A stretch of DNA of 64,000 bases from Clostridia bacterium (lineage in GTDB: Bacteria > Bacillota_A > Clostridia > Christensenellales > Aristaeellaceae): assembly GCA_017525805.1 (NCBI GenBank), contig JAFXSH010000174.1, forward strand, positions 1 through 64,000, written 5' to 3'. Shown here piece by piece: positions 47,980-61,926 of the stretch. Each line of letters opens with the position of its first letter. Position 1 is the stretch's first letter. A program made the position numbers and the translations under genes. The notes beneath the pieces were generated by a model. The model saw only the letters and a program-made list of their open reading frames with translations. It did not search any database and was not told the origin of the DNA.

Positions 47980-48231
47980 TCATGATTCAAAGGGGACACT
48001 GCATTCATACAAGTGCTCCGGCGCGATATCCACATCGTCGCGCCAGACCACCGTGCCGTATTCCGCTCTGGCCCGCATGAAAAAAGGCAGGCTTTTCAAT
48101 TCCGCGCATACCTTCTTTTCCAGCAGAGGCCGGGCGTCATAAATACGCTTTTCCCCGTTTTCAAAGGTCAGCAGTATGGTATAGTCCGGACGGGGCTGCA
48201 CGGACGCCACACACCAAATGGGGTTTGCCAT
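47980..48231 (-). CDS. DUF2442 protein
   Basis: An 83-residue protein (VASVQPRPDYTILLTFENGEKRIYDARPLLEKKVCAELKSLPFFMRARAEYGTVVWRDDVDIAPEHLYE). It has the DUF2442 layout, ending in the typical W-x-D-D-x-D-I-x-P-E-x-L-Y. These proteins often stand beside a DUF4160 partner in toxin-antitoxin-like pairs, but no partner is present here. It is a solitary gene beside a palindromic element. Confidence 0.75.
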   Translation of the reverse strand: MANPIWCVASVQPRPDYTILLTFENGEKRIYDARPLLEKKVCAELKSLPFFMRARAEYGTVVWRDDVDIAPEHLYECSVPFES

Positions 48232-48276
48232 GGAAGCACCTCAAAATACAGGAAAATGAAATGGCTATTGAATGAA

Positions 48277-49740
48277 TCAGTTGTTCAGCCAGTCTAAAAT
48301 ATCTGGGTAGGTGTAATTCAAATTGTTGTCTTTGCAGTATTGACGCGCATAGCTATCCCGACCCACAGTGAAAAGCAAGTCTTCGGGACACCCCCAAAAC
48401 GCCCTGTTTCCAATAGAAGTAACGCTGTCGGGAATCGTTATGATTGTCAGGCTATGACAATCAGAAAACGCATGATCTCCAATGGAAACGACGCTATTGG
48501 GAATAGTGATGGAAGTTAGACTGGAGCACAAGTCAAATGCCCTATCCCCAATGGAAGTGACGCTGTCGGGAATCGAAATGGACGCTAAATTGGAACACTC
48601 AGAAAATGTCCAATTTCCAATGGAGGTAACACTCTCGGGAATCGAAATGGAAGTAAGGTTGGAACATTTGTAAAATGCGTAATCCCCCATAACCGTGATA
48701 CTGTTGGGAATGGTAACAGATACCAAGCTGGAACACCTATAAAACACCGAATTTTCAATAGAAGTGACGCCGTTGGGAATCGTAATGTTTGTAAGGCCGG
48801 AGCAATTGGAAAACGCTAATTCTCCAATGGAAATGACGCTATCGGGAATGAAAACGGAAGTCAAACTGGTACAATTGGAAAACGCAAAATCTCCAATGAT
48901 CCGAATGCCCACTGGTATCTGATAATCTGTTCTCTGCTTCCCTTTGGGATAACAAACCAACCGCTTATCTTGTTTTGAAAAAAGGACACCATCAATAACC
49001 GCCAGCGCAGGTTGATCCGGAGAAACGATTACTTCAGAGAGATTATCACAGCTTACAAATGGATTATTACCCACTTCGATAACACTATCAGGGATAGACA
49101 CAGTAGTCAGGCTGGAACAATTGCAAAATGCCCTATCTCCAATGATCTGAATCCCTAACGGAATTTGATATTCCGTTTGCTGTTTCCACTGGGGATAATA
49201 GATTAACCGCTTATCGGGTTTTGAAAGCAGAACTTCGTCTATAATCGTAAGGGTAGGATGATCGGAAGAAACAGTGATTTTTATGAGCTTTTCACAGCCC
49301 ATAAAAGGATTGCTGCCAATATAAATAACACTGTCAGGAATGGTAAAACTAACTAAATTAGGACAACCAGCAAATGCCCTATTCCCGATGTAAGTGACGC
49401 TATTTGGGACTGTTATGGAAGATAGGCTGGAACACCAGTAAAATGCCTCATCTGCAATGCAAGTGACGCTGTTGGGAATAGCAACGGAAATCAGATTGGA
49501 ACATTGGAAAAACGCTTTATTTCCAATGGTAGAAATCTTATATCCGTCCAGTTGGTCCGGAATGGTTATTCCTTCATCGTTTCCATTATATCTTGTTATC
49601 TCCGCCGTACCGTCATCCAGCAGAATATAGATATAATCTCCGCTGGTGAAGATTTCCGGTTCCGTTTCCTCGGCACAGGCGGTCAGGCACAGGGAAAGAA
49701 GCAGCAGGGCAATGAGGACGGCAGAAAGCGTCTGTTTCAT
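48277..49740 (-). CDS. BspA-like leucine-rich-repeat lipoprotein
   Basis: A 487-residue surface protein. The signal peptide ends in LTAC (lipobox, Cys21), so it is likely lipid-anchored. The body consists of about 14 LRR_5 repeats of 23 residues (VTSIGNRAF...[12 protein letters not shown], in many variants). Two non-repeat inserts contain [17 protein letters not shown] and its partner [17 protein letters not shown]. BspA-like proteins bind host or bacterial surfaces in gut and oral bacteria. It is monocistronic. Confidence 0.92.
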   Translation of the reverse strand: MKQTLSAVLIALLLLSLCLTACAEETEPEIFTSGDYIYILLDDGTAEITRYNGNDEGITIPDQLDGYKISTIGNKAFFQCSNLISVAIPNSVTCIADEAFYWCSSLSSITVPNSVTYIGNRAFAGCPNLVSFTIPDSVIYIGSNPFMGCEKLIKITVSSDHPTLTIIDEVLLSKPDKRLIYYPQWKQQTEYQIPLGIQIIGDRAFCNCSSLTTVSIPDSVIEVGNNPFVSCDNLSEVIVSPDQPALAVIDGVLFSKQDKRLVCYPKGKQRTDYQIPVGIRIIGDFAFSNCTSLTSVFIPDSVISIGELAFSNCSGLTNITIPNGVTSIENSVFYRCSSLVSVTIPNSITVMGDYAFYKCSNLTSISIPESVTSIGNWTFSECSNLASISIPDSVTSIGDRAFDLCSSLTSITIPNSVVSIGDHAFSDCHSLTIITIPDSVTSIGNRAFWGCPEDLLFTVGRDSYARQYCKDNNLNYTYPDILDWLNN

Positions 49741-49775
49741 GGGGCGAGCCTCCTTAATTATTTAAAAGAAACAAT

Positions 49776-50276
49776 TCACGGTACGCGATGCAGCAAATCA
49801 AGCGCATCCTGAATCAGCCGTTCGCTGATGTGGCGATTCGCTTTTCTGATTCGCTCCAGGGCTGCTTCCGTTTCCTGTGCGGTAAGAATACTTTCACGGA
49901 AAGCATTGACAAGCACGCCGATGCTGCCCATGATTTTCAGGCCCATATCGGTTGCCACCCTTCGGCCTTGAAACTCATCCATTAACAGCAAATCCGCTTG
50001 CTGTTCATCCGCGTATACAATGGCTTCGCTTTCGCCCAAATCCAGCCCTGCCGCCCGCCGAAGAATGGATACCGCATTGGCGTTTTCAATATGAACCACG
50101 CGAATAAACGGACTGTCTTGTATCAAAACCGCTTCCTCTGAAAACAATTCATTGGAAGTCAATTCCTGATACACGGCGTCCGGAATAATTACATCTCCAA
50201 ACAGCTTGTTCAATACGTTAAGCTGTTGGGCTTTCATGAGCGTAATAAGCGGCGTGGCGTCCGATACGACAATCAT
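49776..50276 (-). CDS. DUF3368 PIN-domain toxin
   Basis: A 166-residue PIN-like nuclease: MIVVSDATPLITLMKAQQLNVL (metal Asp at residue 6), LGESEAIVYADEQQADLLLMDEFQGRR with the acidic set GE-x-E and DE. These are the usual DUF3368 motifs. Such toxins cut RNA and are held by a UPF0175 partner. It overlaps the antitoxin gene by four bases and ends the pair. Confidence 0.87.
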   Translation of the reverse strand: MIVVSDATPLITLMKAQQLNVLNKLFGDVIIPDAVYQELTSNELFSEEAVLIQDSPFIRVVHIENANAVSILRRAAGLDLGESEAIVYADEQQADLLLMDEFQGRRVATDMGLKIMGSIGVLVNAFRESILTAQETEAALERIRKANRHISERLIQDALDLLHRVP

Positions 50277-50554
50277 GCTTTTTTCCCTTTCAGTTCATCG
50301 AAAACCGCCAAATCAGCCAGCAATTCTTCTTTGCTCTGATCCAGATAGGGCAGGCCACGGCTATTATAGAATTCGATCAAATCCCATTTGCGCACGCCCA
50401 AAATTTCGGCGGCCCGCCCATGGGACATCCTGCCGGTTTTGATCAGCCCGTACAGCATCAGGGCATTGCGTTCAAAATCCTGTTCCTGCCCGTAAGTAGT
50501 CAGGAAGGGAACCATATCCTTGGGAACGCGAACCGAAAAATTGACCATTTCCAT
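50273..50554 (-). CDS. UPF0175-family antitoxin
   Basis: A 93-residue protein. FSVRVPKDMVPFLTTYGQEQDFERNALMLYGLIKTGRMSHGRAAEILGVRKWDLIEFYNSRGLPYLDQSKEEL shows the UPF0175 helix-turn-helix. The start at 50554 is chosen because AGGAGG lies eight bases before it; the GTG nine bases earlier overlaps that site. It precedes the PIN toxin by a four-base overlap. The pair follows gyrA and may be read from the gyr transcript, as only about 80 bases separate them. Confidence 0.87.
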   Translation of the reverse strand: MEMVNFSVRVPKDMVPFLTTYGQEQDFERNALMLYGLIKTGRMSHGRAAEILGVRKWDLIEFYNSRGLPYLDQSKEELLADLAVFDELKGKKA

Positions 50555-50635
50555 GGATTGCACCTCCTATTCGGTTTGGGTGTTGATTCGTCAATATCCA
50601 AAATCCGCCTTCCCCAAATTGGGAAGGCAGGAAGA

Positions 50636-53170
<2,535 letters not shown>

Positions 53171-53201
53171 GAAAAGAACATCCTTTCAGGAGATTTTTTC
53201 G

Positions 53202-54773
53202 TTATTCGGCAGGCATAAACAGATGATCAGCCGAGCGGGAATAAATGATCTGGCAGCTTTCGCTGATATATCCGTCCCCGGCGGGGTACCAGGTGATCAG
53301 CAGGGCGTATTCCCCGTCGTAATCGATCACGGCATAGCAGGGGCCGTCCAGCGCATCGTCCCGGGTATAAATGCCCGTGACCCGGATGGCTTTGGAAATC
53401 GCGCTGAACATCTTATTTTCTTCGTGGAAATTCAGGATGGCGGCCGCACTGTGATATAGATCGCGGTCGGGATCGTCCTCAATGAACCATTCATCCCGAT
53501 TCTTCTCCTGGGTTCCGGCGGTTGAAGCGCCGTCGTCCCATTCCAAATCCCAATCATCCCAGTCCAGGTCCCAGTCGTCCCAATCTTCCCAATCGGAATC
53601 CGACGATCCGCCCGCCGCGCCGTCCGTGTCCGCGTCAAAATCGAAATCAAAGATGGCTAAATCATCCGTATCGCCGTCAAGCTCAAAACCGAAATCATCT
53701 TCAAAATCCAGTTCGTCATCAAAATCCAGCCCGTCTTCAAATTCCAGGTCGAAATCGTCCCCGGCGTCCGACCCGGTTTTGCCTTCTTTGAGATCGGCCA
53801 GCGTCTGAGCCGCCTGGATGGCGTTGGCCTCCGCTTTAAAGGACTCCTCCGCCGCTTTGGCGGCTTTCTCTGCTGCTATGACCGTATCCTCTATTCTCAG
53901 GGCGGCTTCCTGCGCCGCTAATTCCACAGGGGTCTTTTGCTTTTTTTCAACGGGCTTTTCGGTGGCCTTCGCATCCGGCGTTTCTTCCGCTTCGGCTGCT
54001 TCTTGGGCGGCTTTAGCGGCCTCTTCCGCCGCCTTTTTGGCGTCCTTTACCGCTTTGTCGGTTTTTTCTGCCGCTTTCTTGGCTTCTTTCGCCGCCAGGA
54101 ACGCTTCGCCTTTATCCAATTCTTTGACTGCTTTTGCCGCTTCTTCCGCCGCTTTAAAAGCTTCCTCCGCTAACTTGGCGATTTCTTCCGCTGTTTGGGC
54201 GGATTCCTCCGCGGCTTTCGCCGCTTCTTCATCGCCCGATTTCAGGGCCGCTTCGGCGGCTTCTCTCGCCATCAGGGCGGATTCCTCCGCGGCGAAATAG
54301 GTATCCCCCGCGATTCTGGCCGCTTCTTCTGTCTGCTTCACGGCTTCCTGTTCCGCGTTGGCTAATTTGACGATCGCCAGTTCATTGACCAGTTCCGCCG
54401 CGCGGAGCGCCGCCCTGGCCGCCTTGGCTTCTTCCTCCGCCTTGAGCGCCGCCTGCCATGCTTCGATCATTTCGTCGGGCACGAGCTGATCGGCGCGCAC
54501 GATAGTCACACCCGTGGGCTGGTTATAATCCTGCGTCCGCAGGGGAGAGAGAGCGTCCACCATCTCCCGCTCCGGCACGTTGGCGGCGGACAGCAGGAAG
54601 GAATGCCAGGTGCAGTCCAAGCCGTACTGAAAGCGCTCGGCTACGGTCAGGGCGTTTTCGTACAGCCAGGAGTAATCGGCGCCGTTTTCCTCAATGACCT
54701 GGGGCAATTCCTCCGCCAGGGCGCAGGGGATAAGCAGGCACAGACAAACCATAATACAAAGAACTTTTTTCAT
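53202..54773 (-). CDS. Secreted coiled-coil protein with an acidic Asp-Trp tract
   Basis: A 523-residue exported protein (signal peptide MKKVLCIMVCLCLLIPCALA). Residues about 110-340 are Ala/Glu/Lys-rich heptads (KAAEEAAKAA), predicted long helix. A very acidic segment of alternating Asp/Phe/Leu follows and then a tract of DWEDWDDWDLDW-type units at about 392-418, with Trp every third residue. The last 100 residues form a small globular domain. I do not recognise a family. It lies between gyrB and gyrA, 31 bases before gyrA. Confidence 0.75.
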   Translation of the reverse strand: MKKVLCIMVCLCLLIPCALAEELPQVIEENGADYSWLYENALTVAERFQYGLDCTWHSFLLSAANVPEREMVDALSPLRTQDYNQPTGVTIVRADQLVPDEMIEAWQAALKAEEEAKAARAALRAAELVNELAIVKLANAEQEAVKQTEEAARIAGDTYFAAEESALMAREAAEAALKSGDEEAAKAAEESAQTAEEIAKLAEEAFKAAEEAAKAVKELDKGEAFLAAKEAKKAAEKTDKAVKDAKKAAEEAAKAAQEAAEAEETPDAKATEKPVEKKQKTPVELAAQEAALRIEDTVIAAEKAAKAAEESFKAEANAIQAAQTLADLKEGKTGSDAGDDFDLEFEDGLDFDDELDFEDDFGFELDGDTDDLAIFDFDFDADTDGAAGGSSDSDWEDWDDWDLDWDDWDLEWDDGASTAGTQEKNRDEWFIEDDPDRDLYHSAAAILNFHEENKMFSAISKAIRVTGIYTRDDALDGPCYAVIDYDGEYALLITWYPAGDGYISESCQIIYSRSADHLFMPAE

Positions 54774-54811
54774 TCTTTTAGGAACCCCCTCTATATGGCT
54801 TTCTTCATCCG

Positions 54812-57677
<2,866 letters not shown>

Positions 57678-57681
<4 letters not shown>

Positions 57682-58091
57682 GGCTTGTATTCGGGCAGCA
57701 CGCTGGTGCAGTGGGGGCAGCGGGTGGCTTCCTTGTCGATTTCAGAGCAGCAGAAGGGGCACTTCCGGGGCTTGGGAGCTTCGGACTCGGGCTTCTTGGT
57801 CAGGTTCTTGGCAGCGTTTACCACCTTGATGATGGCGAACAGCACCAGGGCGGTGAGCAGGAATTCCACCAATACGCCCAGGAAGTTCATGATGCTGCCG
57901 GCAAAGCCGGGCTGACCGCCGTTGATCGCGGCGGCGGCGGTAATGTTTTCGATGATGGGGGTGAGGAAGATATCGATGACGGCGGTAACCACTTTGCCGA
58001 ACGCAGCGCCGATGATGACGCCGACGGCCATGTCGATTACGTTGCCCTTCAGGGCAAATTCTTTGAATTCCTTGATCAACTTCTTGAACAT
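57678..58091 (-). CDS. mscL: Large-conductance mechanosensitive channel with a C-terminal zinc ribbon
   Basis: A 137-residue channel that opens under membrane tension. MFKKLIKEFKEFALKGNVIDMAVGVIIGAAFGKVVTAVIDIFLTPII is the canonical first helix, and FLLTALVLFAIIKVVNA the second. Instead of the plain C-terminal helix it ends in a zinc-ribbon-like CPFCCSEIDKEATRCPHC. AAGGAAGG precedes the ATG; longer frames lack a site. It overlaps the HAD gene by four bases. Confidence 0.93.
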
Positions 58092-58214
58092 GCGTATATC
58101 CTTCCTTTCACAGGTTTTATTTGTGAAAATTATACCACGAATTTCAAAAAGGAGCAAGAAAAATGCGCGGTTTTTTGCTGTTTTTTGTCTGAAAACGCCT
58201 CAAACGCGGAAACC

Positions 58215-59135
58215 TTATGCCTTGGCAAGCTCCACGGCGATTTTGGAGGCCAAACGCACGTTGTTCAGCACCAACTGGATGTTGCTGGCCAAGGATTCGC
58301 CGCCGGTCAGCTCGCAGACGCGGGCCAGCAGGAAGGGGGTGATGGCCTTGCCTTTTACGTTCTGTTCATTCGCTTCCCGCAGGGCCTGATCGATGGCGGC
58401 GTTGATCACGTCGGCGGGCATGGCGTATTCCTCCGGGATGGGGTTGGTGATCAGCATGCCGCCGGGATAATCCATTTCCCGCTGGGCGCGGATGAAGGAA
58501 GCGATTTCGGCGGGAGAATCCGCCCGGTAATCCACGGAAAAGCCGCTGTGGGGGGTGTAGAAGGCGGGCAGTTCCTTGGTCTGGTAGCCGAGCACCGGCA
58601 CGCCCTTGGTTTCCAGGTATTCCAGGGTGAGGCCCAGGTCCAGGATGGACTTGGCCCCGGCGCAGATGACCGCCACGGGGGTTTGGGCCAGCTCTTCCAA
58701 GTCGGCGGAAATATCCATGGTGGTTTCCGCGCCCCGGTGTACGCCGCCGATGCCGCCGGTGGCGAAGATTTTGATGCCCGCTAAGGCGGCGATGATCATG
58801 GTGGCCGCCACGGTGGTGGCCCCGTCGGCCTTTTTCGCCACTAAGATGGGCAGGTCCCGGCGGGACGCCTTGGTCACTTTCGTGCCCTCCCGGCCCAGGT
58901 AGTCGATTTCTTCCTCCGTCAGGCCCGCGCACAGCCTGCCGCCGATGACGGCGATGGTGGCGGGCTCCGCCCCGCATTCCCGGGCAGCGGCCTCGCAGCG
59001 CAGGGCCGTTTCCACGTTCTGGGGATAGGGCATGCCGTGGGAAATGATGGTGCTTTCCAGAGCGATCACGGGACGGCCTTCTTTGAGAGCCGCTTCCACC
59101 TTGGGGGAAAGCTTGACGTGCTGGTTCAGGGTCAT
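58215..59135 (-). CDS. psuG: Pseudouridine-5'-phosphate glycosidase
   Basis: A 306-residue enzyme that splits pseudouridine 5'-phosphate into uracil and ribose 5-phosphate. RPVIALESTIISHGMPYPQNVE, KVTKASRRDLP with the active Lys, GATTVAATMIIAALAGIKIFATGGIGGVHRGAETTMDISADL and FYTPHSGFSVDYR are family hallmarks. The partner kinase psuK is not adjacent. It lies on the minus strand after a Nudix gene and ends about 120 bases before mscL. Confidence 0.96.
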   Translation of the reverse strand: MTLNQHVKLSPKVEAALKEGRPVIALESTIISHGMPYPQNVETALRCEAAARECGAEPATIAVIGGRLCAGLTEEEIDYLGREGTKVTKASRRDLPILVAKKADGATTVAATMIIAALAGIKIFATGGIGGVHRGAETTMDISADLEELAQTPVAVICAGAKSILDLGLTLEYLETKGVPVLGYQTKELPAFYTPHSGFSVDYRADSPAEIASFIRAQREMDYPGGMLITNPIPEEYAMPADVINAAIDQALREANEQNVKGKAITPFLLARVCELTGGESLASNIQLVLNNVRLASKIAVELAKA

Positions 59136-59170
59136 GATCTGTCATTCCTTTCCGTATATTTGACGGTGCG

Positions 59171-59632
59171 TTATTCAACCAATGTCTTTTCTAATTGCCC
59201 ATTCAGGCGGCACCACAGCTCATACAGCGCCGTTCTGTTGGAATCCCATTTGAGGCGTCGCTGGGCGTCGGGATAGGTCAGCCACACACATTCCCGGTGC
59301 TCGTGGGAAAGCGTGATTTCCTGTTCGCATTCGTAGGCAAAATGGTATTCCGGCACCACGTAGGTATCTTTGGGCCAATGGGCGCGGGCGTCCTCCCGGA
59401 ACACGTTGGCGGGAACAGAGGACACGGAGGAAAGGCGCGTCAGGTGTTCCGTGCGGAAGCCCGTTTCCTCCCAAATCTCCCGCAGGGCGGCCTGCTCCGG
59501 GGTTTCGCCGTCCTCCCCGCCGCCGGAGGCGAACTGCCATTCGTCCGGCTCGGTCCGGTGAAACACGCAGAATTCCCACGCTTCCCCGCGCTTCCGATAG
59601 GGAAGGGCTAAGATTTGAAACGGTGCGCGCAT
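59171..59632 (-). CDS. Nudix hydrolase (NudB-like)
   Basis: A 153-residue Nudix protein. The Nudix box GGGEDGETPEQAALREIWEETGF (residues about 37-59) is complete. The start RAPFQILALPYRKRGEAWEFCVFHRTEPDEWQFASGG and the end (HEHRECVWLTYPDAQRRLKWDSNRTAL) resemble dihydroneopterin-triphosphate pyrophosphatase-like members, so folate synthesis is possible but not certain. It starts 12 bases after the phosphodiesterase gene in a minus-strand operon. Confidence 0.87.
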   Translation of the reverse strand: MRAPFQILALPYRKRGEAWEFCVFHRTEPDEWQFASGGGEDGETPEQAALREIWEETGFRTEHLTRLSSVSSVPANVFREDARAHWPKDTYVVPEYHFAYECEQEITLSHEHRECVWLTYPDAQRRLKWDSNRTALYELWCRLNGQLEKTLVE

Positions 59633-59644
59633 ACCGTCCTCCTT

Positions 59645-60106
59645 TCACAGATGGCACAATTCCGGGTCAATGGCCCCCAAGCGGTTGATGTGCAGCACGG
59701 CGTATTTGCCGTCGTTCACCGCGCCGGGGTTCAGGATCAGGACGCCGTTGCGCCACGCCATTTTCTGAACATGGGTGTGGCCGTACAGGGCGGCGTGGCA
59801 TTTTTCCTGCCGGGCCAATTGCAGCAGGTCGTCGGTGCCCTCCCGCACGTGCTGATAATGGCCGTGGGTCAAAAGGATTTTGGCGTTAGATAAGGTAACG
59901 AAATCCAGGGTATCGCTGCGGAAATGGTCACAGTTGCCCGCCACCTGGTATACCGGGGGCAGATCATAGTTCAATTCCCGCAGATCCCAGTACCCGTCGC
60001 CCAAGTGGATGATGGCGTCCAAGGGCCCGCCCTGCTCCGCCACCGTGAGGATGGTGTTCAGGCGGCCCAACGCCCCGTGGGAATCGCTGAGTACGATCAC
60101 GCGCAT
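59645..60106 (-). CDS. YfcE/MJ0936-type metallophosphodiesterase
   Basis: A 153-residue calcineurin-like phosphoesterase. Metal ligands are in VLSDSHG, HLGDGYWD, VAGNCD, LTHGHYQH and YGHTH, the full motif set of the YfcE family, which hydrolyses phosphodiesters with unknown physiological substrate. Its ATG overlaps the RNase PH-RdgB stop by one base (TAATG), so it is translated with it. The rdgB-yfcE-type order is common in Firmicutes. Confidence 0.9.
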   Translation of the reverse strand: MRVIVLSDSHGALGRLNTILTVAEQGGPLDAIIHLGDGYWDLRELNYDLPPVYQVAGNCDHFRSDTLDFVTLSNAKILLTHGHYQHVREGTDDLLQLARQEKCHAALYGHTHVQKMAWRNGVLILNPGAVNDGKYAVLHINRLGAIDPELCHL

Positions 60107-61422
60107 TATAGTTCCTCCAGGTACGGCAGCATCAGGCGCATGGCGTTGGCCCGGTGGCTGATCTGGTTCTTTTCCTCCTGGCCCATTTCGGCGAAGGTTT
60201 CGCCGCTCAAATATTCAAAATAGGGATCGTAGCCAAAGCCGCCGTTCCCGCGCGGCGCAAAGGTGATCACGCCTGGGCAGGTTCCCCGCACGGTCTTAAC
60301 CTCCCCATTGGGCAGGGAAAGGGCCATGGCGCACACGAATTCCGCCGTGCGGTCCTCGGCGGGAATATCCGCCATGTTGGCGATGAGCAGGTCGTTGTTG
60401 GCCTTGTCGTCCCCGTGGTGGCCGCAGTACCGGGCGGAATGCACGCCGGGGGCCCCGTCCAGAGCGTCCACGGAAAGGCCGCTGTCGTCGCCCAAGGCGC
60501 AGAAACCGGTTGCCTTGGCCACGGCCCGGGCTTTGATGGCGGCGTTTTCCTCGAAGGTTTCGCCGTTTTCGTCGATGTCCTCCGTAAAGCCCGCTTCGGC
60601 CATGGAGATCACGTTGAGCCGGTCTTCCAGCATGTGGGATATCTCCTGGATCTTATGGGCGTTGTTGCTGGCGATCACCACCGTGCGCTTGGGCGCGATG
60701 TGGCGGCTCATATCGCCTAAGGCTTCCCGCTGCTTTTCGTGCAGCTCGTCGATGCCCTTTTCGCCCAAGGCTAAAATCTCGTTCAGTTCGCCGCGAGAGA
60801 AAGCCCGGCCCTCCCCGGTGCCCTGCAATTCCACAAAGGCCCCGGTTTCGTCCATCACGAAGTTCATGTCGGTCTGGGCGGCGCTGTCCTCTAAGTAGCA
60901 CAGGTCTAAGCAGGGCACGTCGTCCACGATGCCCGCGCTGACGGCGGCGATCTGGTGCACGATGGGGCTTTCCTTGATTTTTCCCTGCTTCAGCAGCTTA
61001 TCCACCGCGCACACCAGCGCAACGAAACCGCCGGTGATGGAAGCGGTGCGGGTGCCTCCGTCGGCTTCCAGCACGTCGCAGTCGATGGTGATGGTGCGCT
61101 CGCCTAAGAAACGGCGATCCACCGCCTGACGCAGGGCCCGGCCAATGAGGCGGCTGATTTCCACGCCCCGGCCATCCTTTTTTACCCCGTCCCGGGCCTT
61201 GCGGCGGCCCGTGGAGGCGGGCAGCATGCTGTATTCCGCCGTGAGCCAGCCCGCGTTTTTGCCTTTCAGGAAGGGGGGCACGCTTTCGTCAACGGACGCG
61301 GTGCAGATCACCCGCGTGCCGCCGCAGCGGATCAGGCAACTGCCGTCAGCAGTGCCCACAAAGCCTACCGTGATTTCACAGGGGCGCAGTTCGTTGGGTT
61401 TCCGGTTATCGGGGCGGGGCAT
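60106..61422 (-). CDS. rph: RNase PH fused to RdgB (XTP/dITP pyrophosphatase)
   Basis: A 438-residue bifunctional protein. Residues 1-240 are RNase PH, which trims tRNA 3' ends with phosphate: RPDNRKPNELRPCEITVGF, GWLTAEYSMLPASTGRR and DCDVLEADGGTRTASITGG. From about residue 245 comes RdgB, which removes ITP and XTP: VVIASNNAHKIQEI, LGDDSGLSVDALDGAPGVHSARY, GNGGFGYDPYF and SHRANA. The frame is continuous. The two are often neighbours in Firmicutes, and fusions are known. Confidence 0.95.
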   Translation of the reverse strand: MPRPDNRKPNELRPCEITVGFVGTADGSCLIRCGGTRVICTASVDESVPPFLKGKNAGWLTAEYSMLPASTGRRKARDGVKKDGRGVEISRLIGRALRQAVDRRFLGERTITIDCDVLEADGGTRTASITGGFVALVCAVDKLLKQGKIKESPIVHQIAAVSAGIVDDVPCLDLCYLEDSAAQTDMNFVMDETGAFVELQGTGEGRAFSRGELNEILALGEKGIDELHEKQREALGDMSRHIAPKRTVVIASNNAHKIQEISHMLEDRLNVISMAEAGFTEDIDENGETFEENAAIKARAVAKATGFCALGDDSGLSVDALDGAPGVHSARYCGHHGDDKANNDLLIANMADIPAEDRTAEFVCAMALSLPNGEVKTVRGTCPGVITFAPRGNGGFGYDPYFEYLSGETFAEMGQEEKNQISHRANAMRLMLPYLEEL

Positions 61423-61461
61423 GGTTCATTCCTCCTTGGTAGATCGTTTCGTAATTGTTCT

Positions 61462-61911
61462 TTACCCCAAAAGAGTGCAATCATGGGTTCCGAAGGGCCA
61501 GAAGCATTCGCTGTATTGATCCGAATCCAGGATCTCCAGGGCTTCCCGCATGTTCCACATGACTGGCAGATGTTTAAATTCCTCCCGGGTAGTCCAGAAT
61601 ACCCTTCCTTCCTCGGAGGGGCGCAGTTCGCCGCTGAACTTGTTGGTTTTATACAGCAGCACCAGGTATCGGGAGCCATCCTCGTTGATCCAGTCCTTGA
61701 ACCCGCAGGGCACCGGGTTTTCGATGGCCAGGCCGGTTTCCTCCTTCATTTCCCGGATTACGGAGGCGTGAAGGGATTCGTACTTTTCCACATGGCCGCC
61801 GGGGAAAATGATGCCTTTTTCGCCGTTCCAGACCCGTTCCTGCACCAATATTTTTTCGCCGTCATAGATCATGCACAGGTTCGTCAGTTCCACCACGCTC
61901 GTTCTGTTCAT
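61462..61911 (-). CDS. Nudix hydrolase (MutT/8-oxo-dGTP-type)
   Basis: A 149-residue Nudix protein. GGHVEKYESLHASVIREMKEETGL is the full Nudix box (residues about 38-61). The VELTNLCMIYDGEKILVQERVWNGEKGIIFPGGH start is like that of 8-oxo-dGTP diphosphatase homologues in Firmicutes. The exact substrate is not certain. It lies 15 bases downstream of the FRG-domain gene on the minus strand. Confidence 0.87.
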   Translation of the reverse strand: MNRTSVVELTNLCMIYDGEKILVQERVWNGEKGIIFPGGHVEKYESLHASVIREMKEETGLAIENPVPCGFKDWINEDGSRYLVLLYKTNKFSGELRPSEEGRVFWTTREEFKHLPVMWNMREALEILDSDQYSECFWPFGTHDCTLLG

Positions 61912-61926
61912 AAGCGCTCCTTTTGA

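Noticed and set aside
53818..54300. 160-codon Ala/Ser-rich plus-strand frame
   Set aside because: It is the antisense of the Ala/Glu/Lys coiled coil between gyrB and gyrA.
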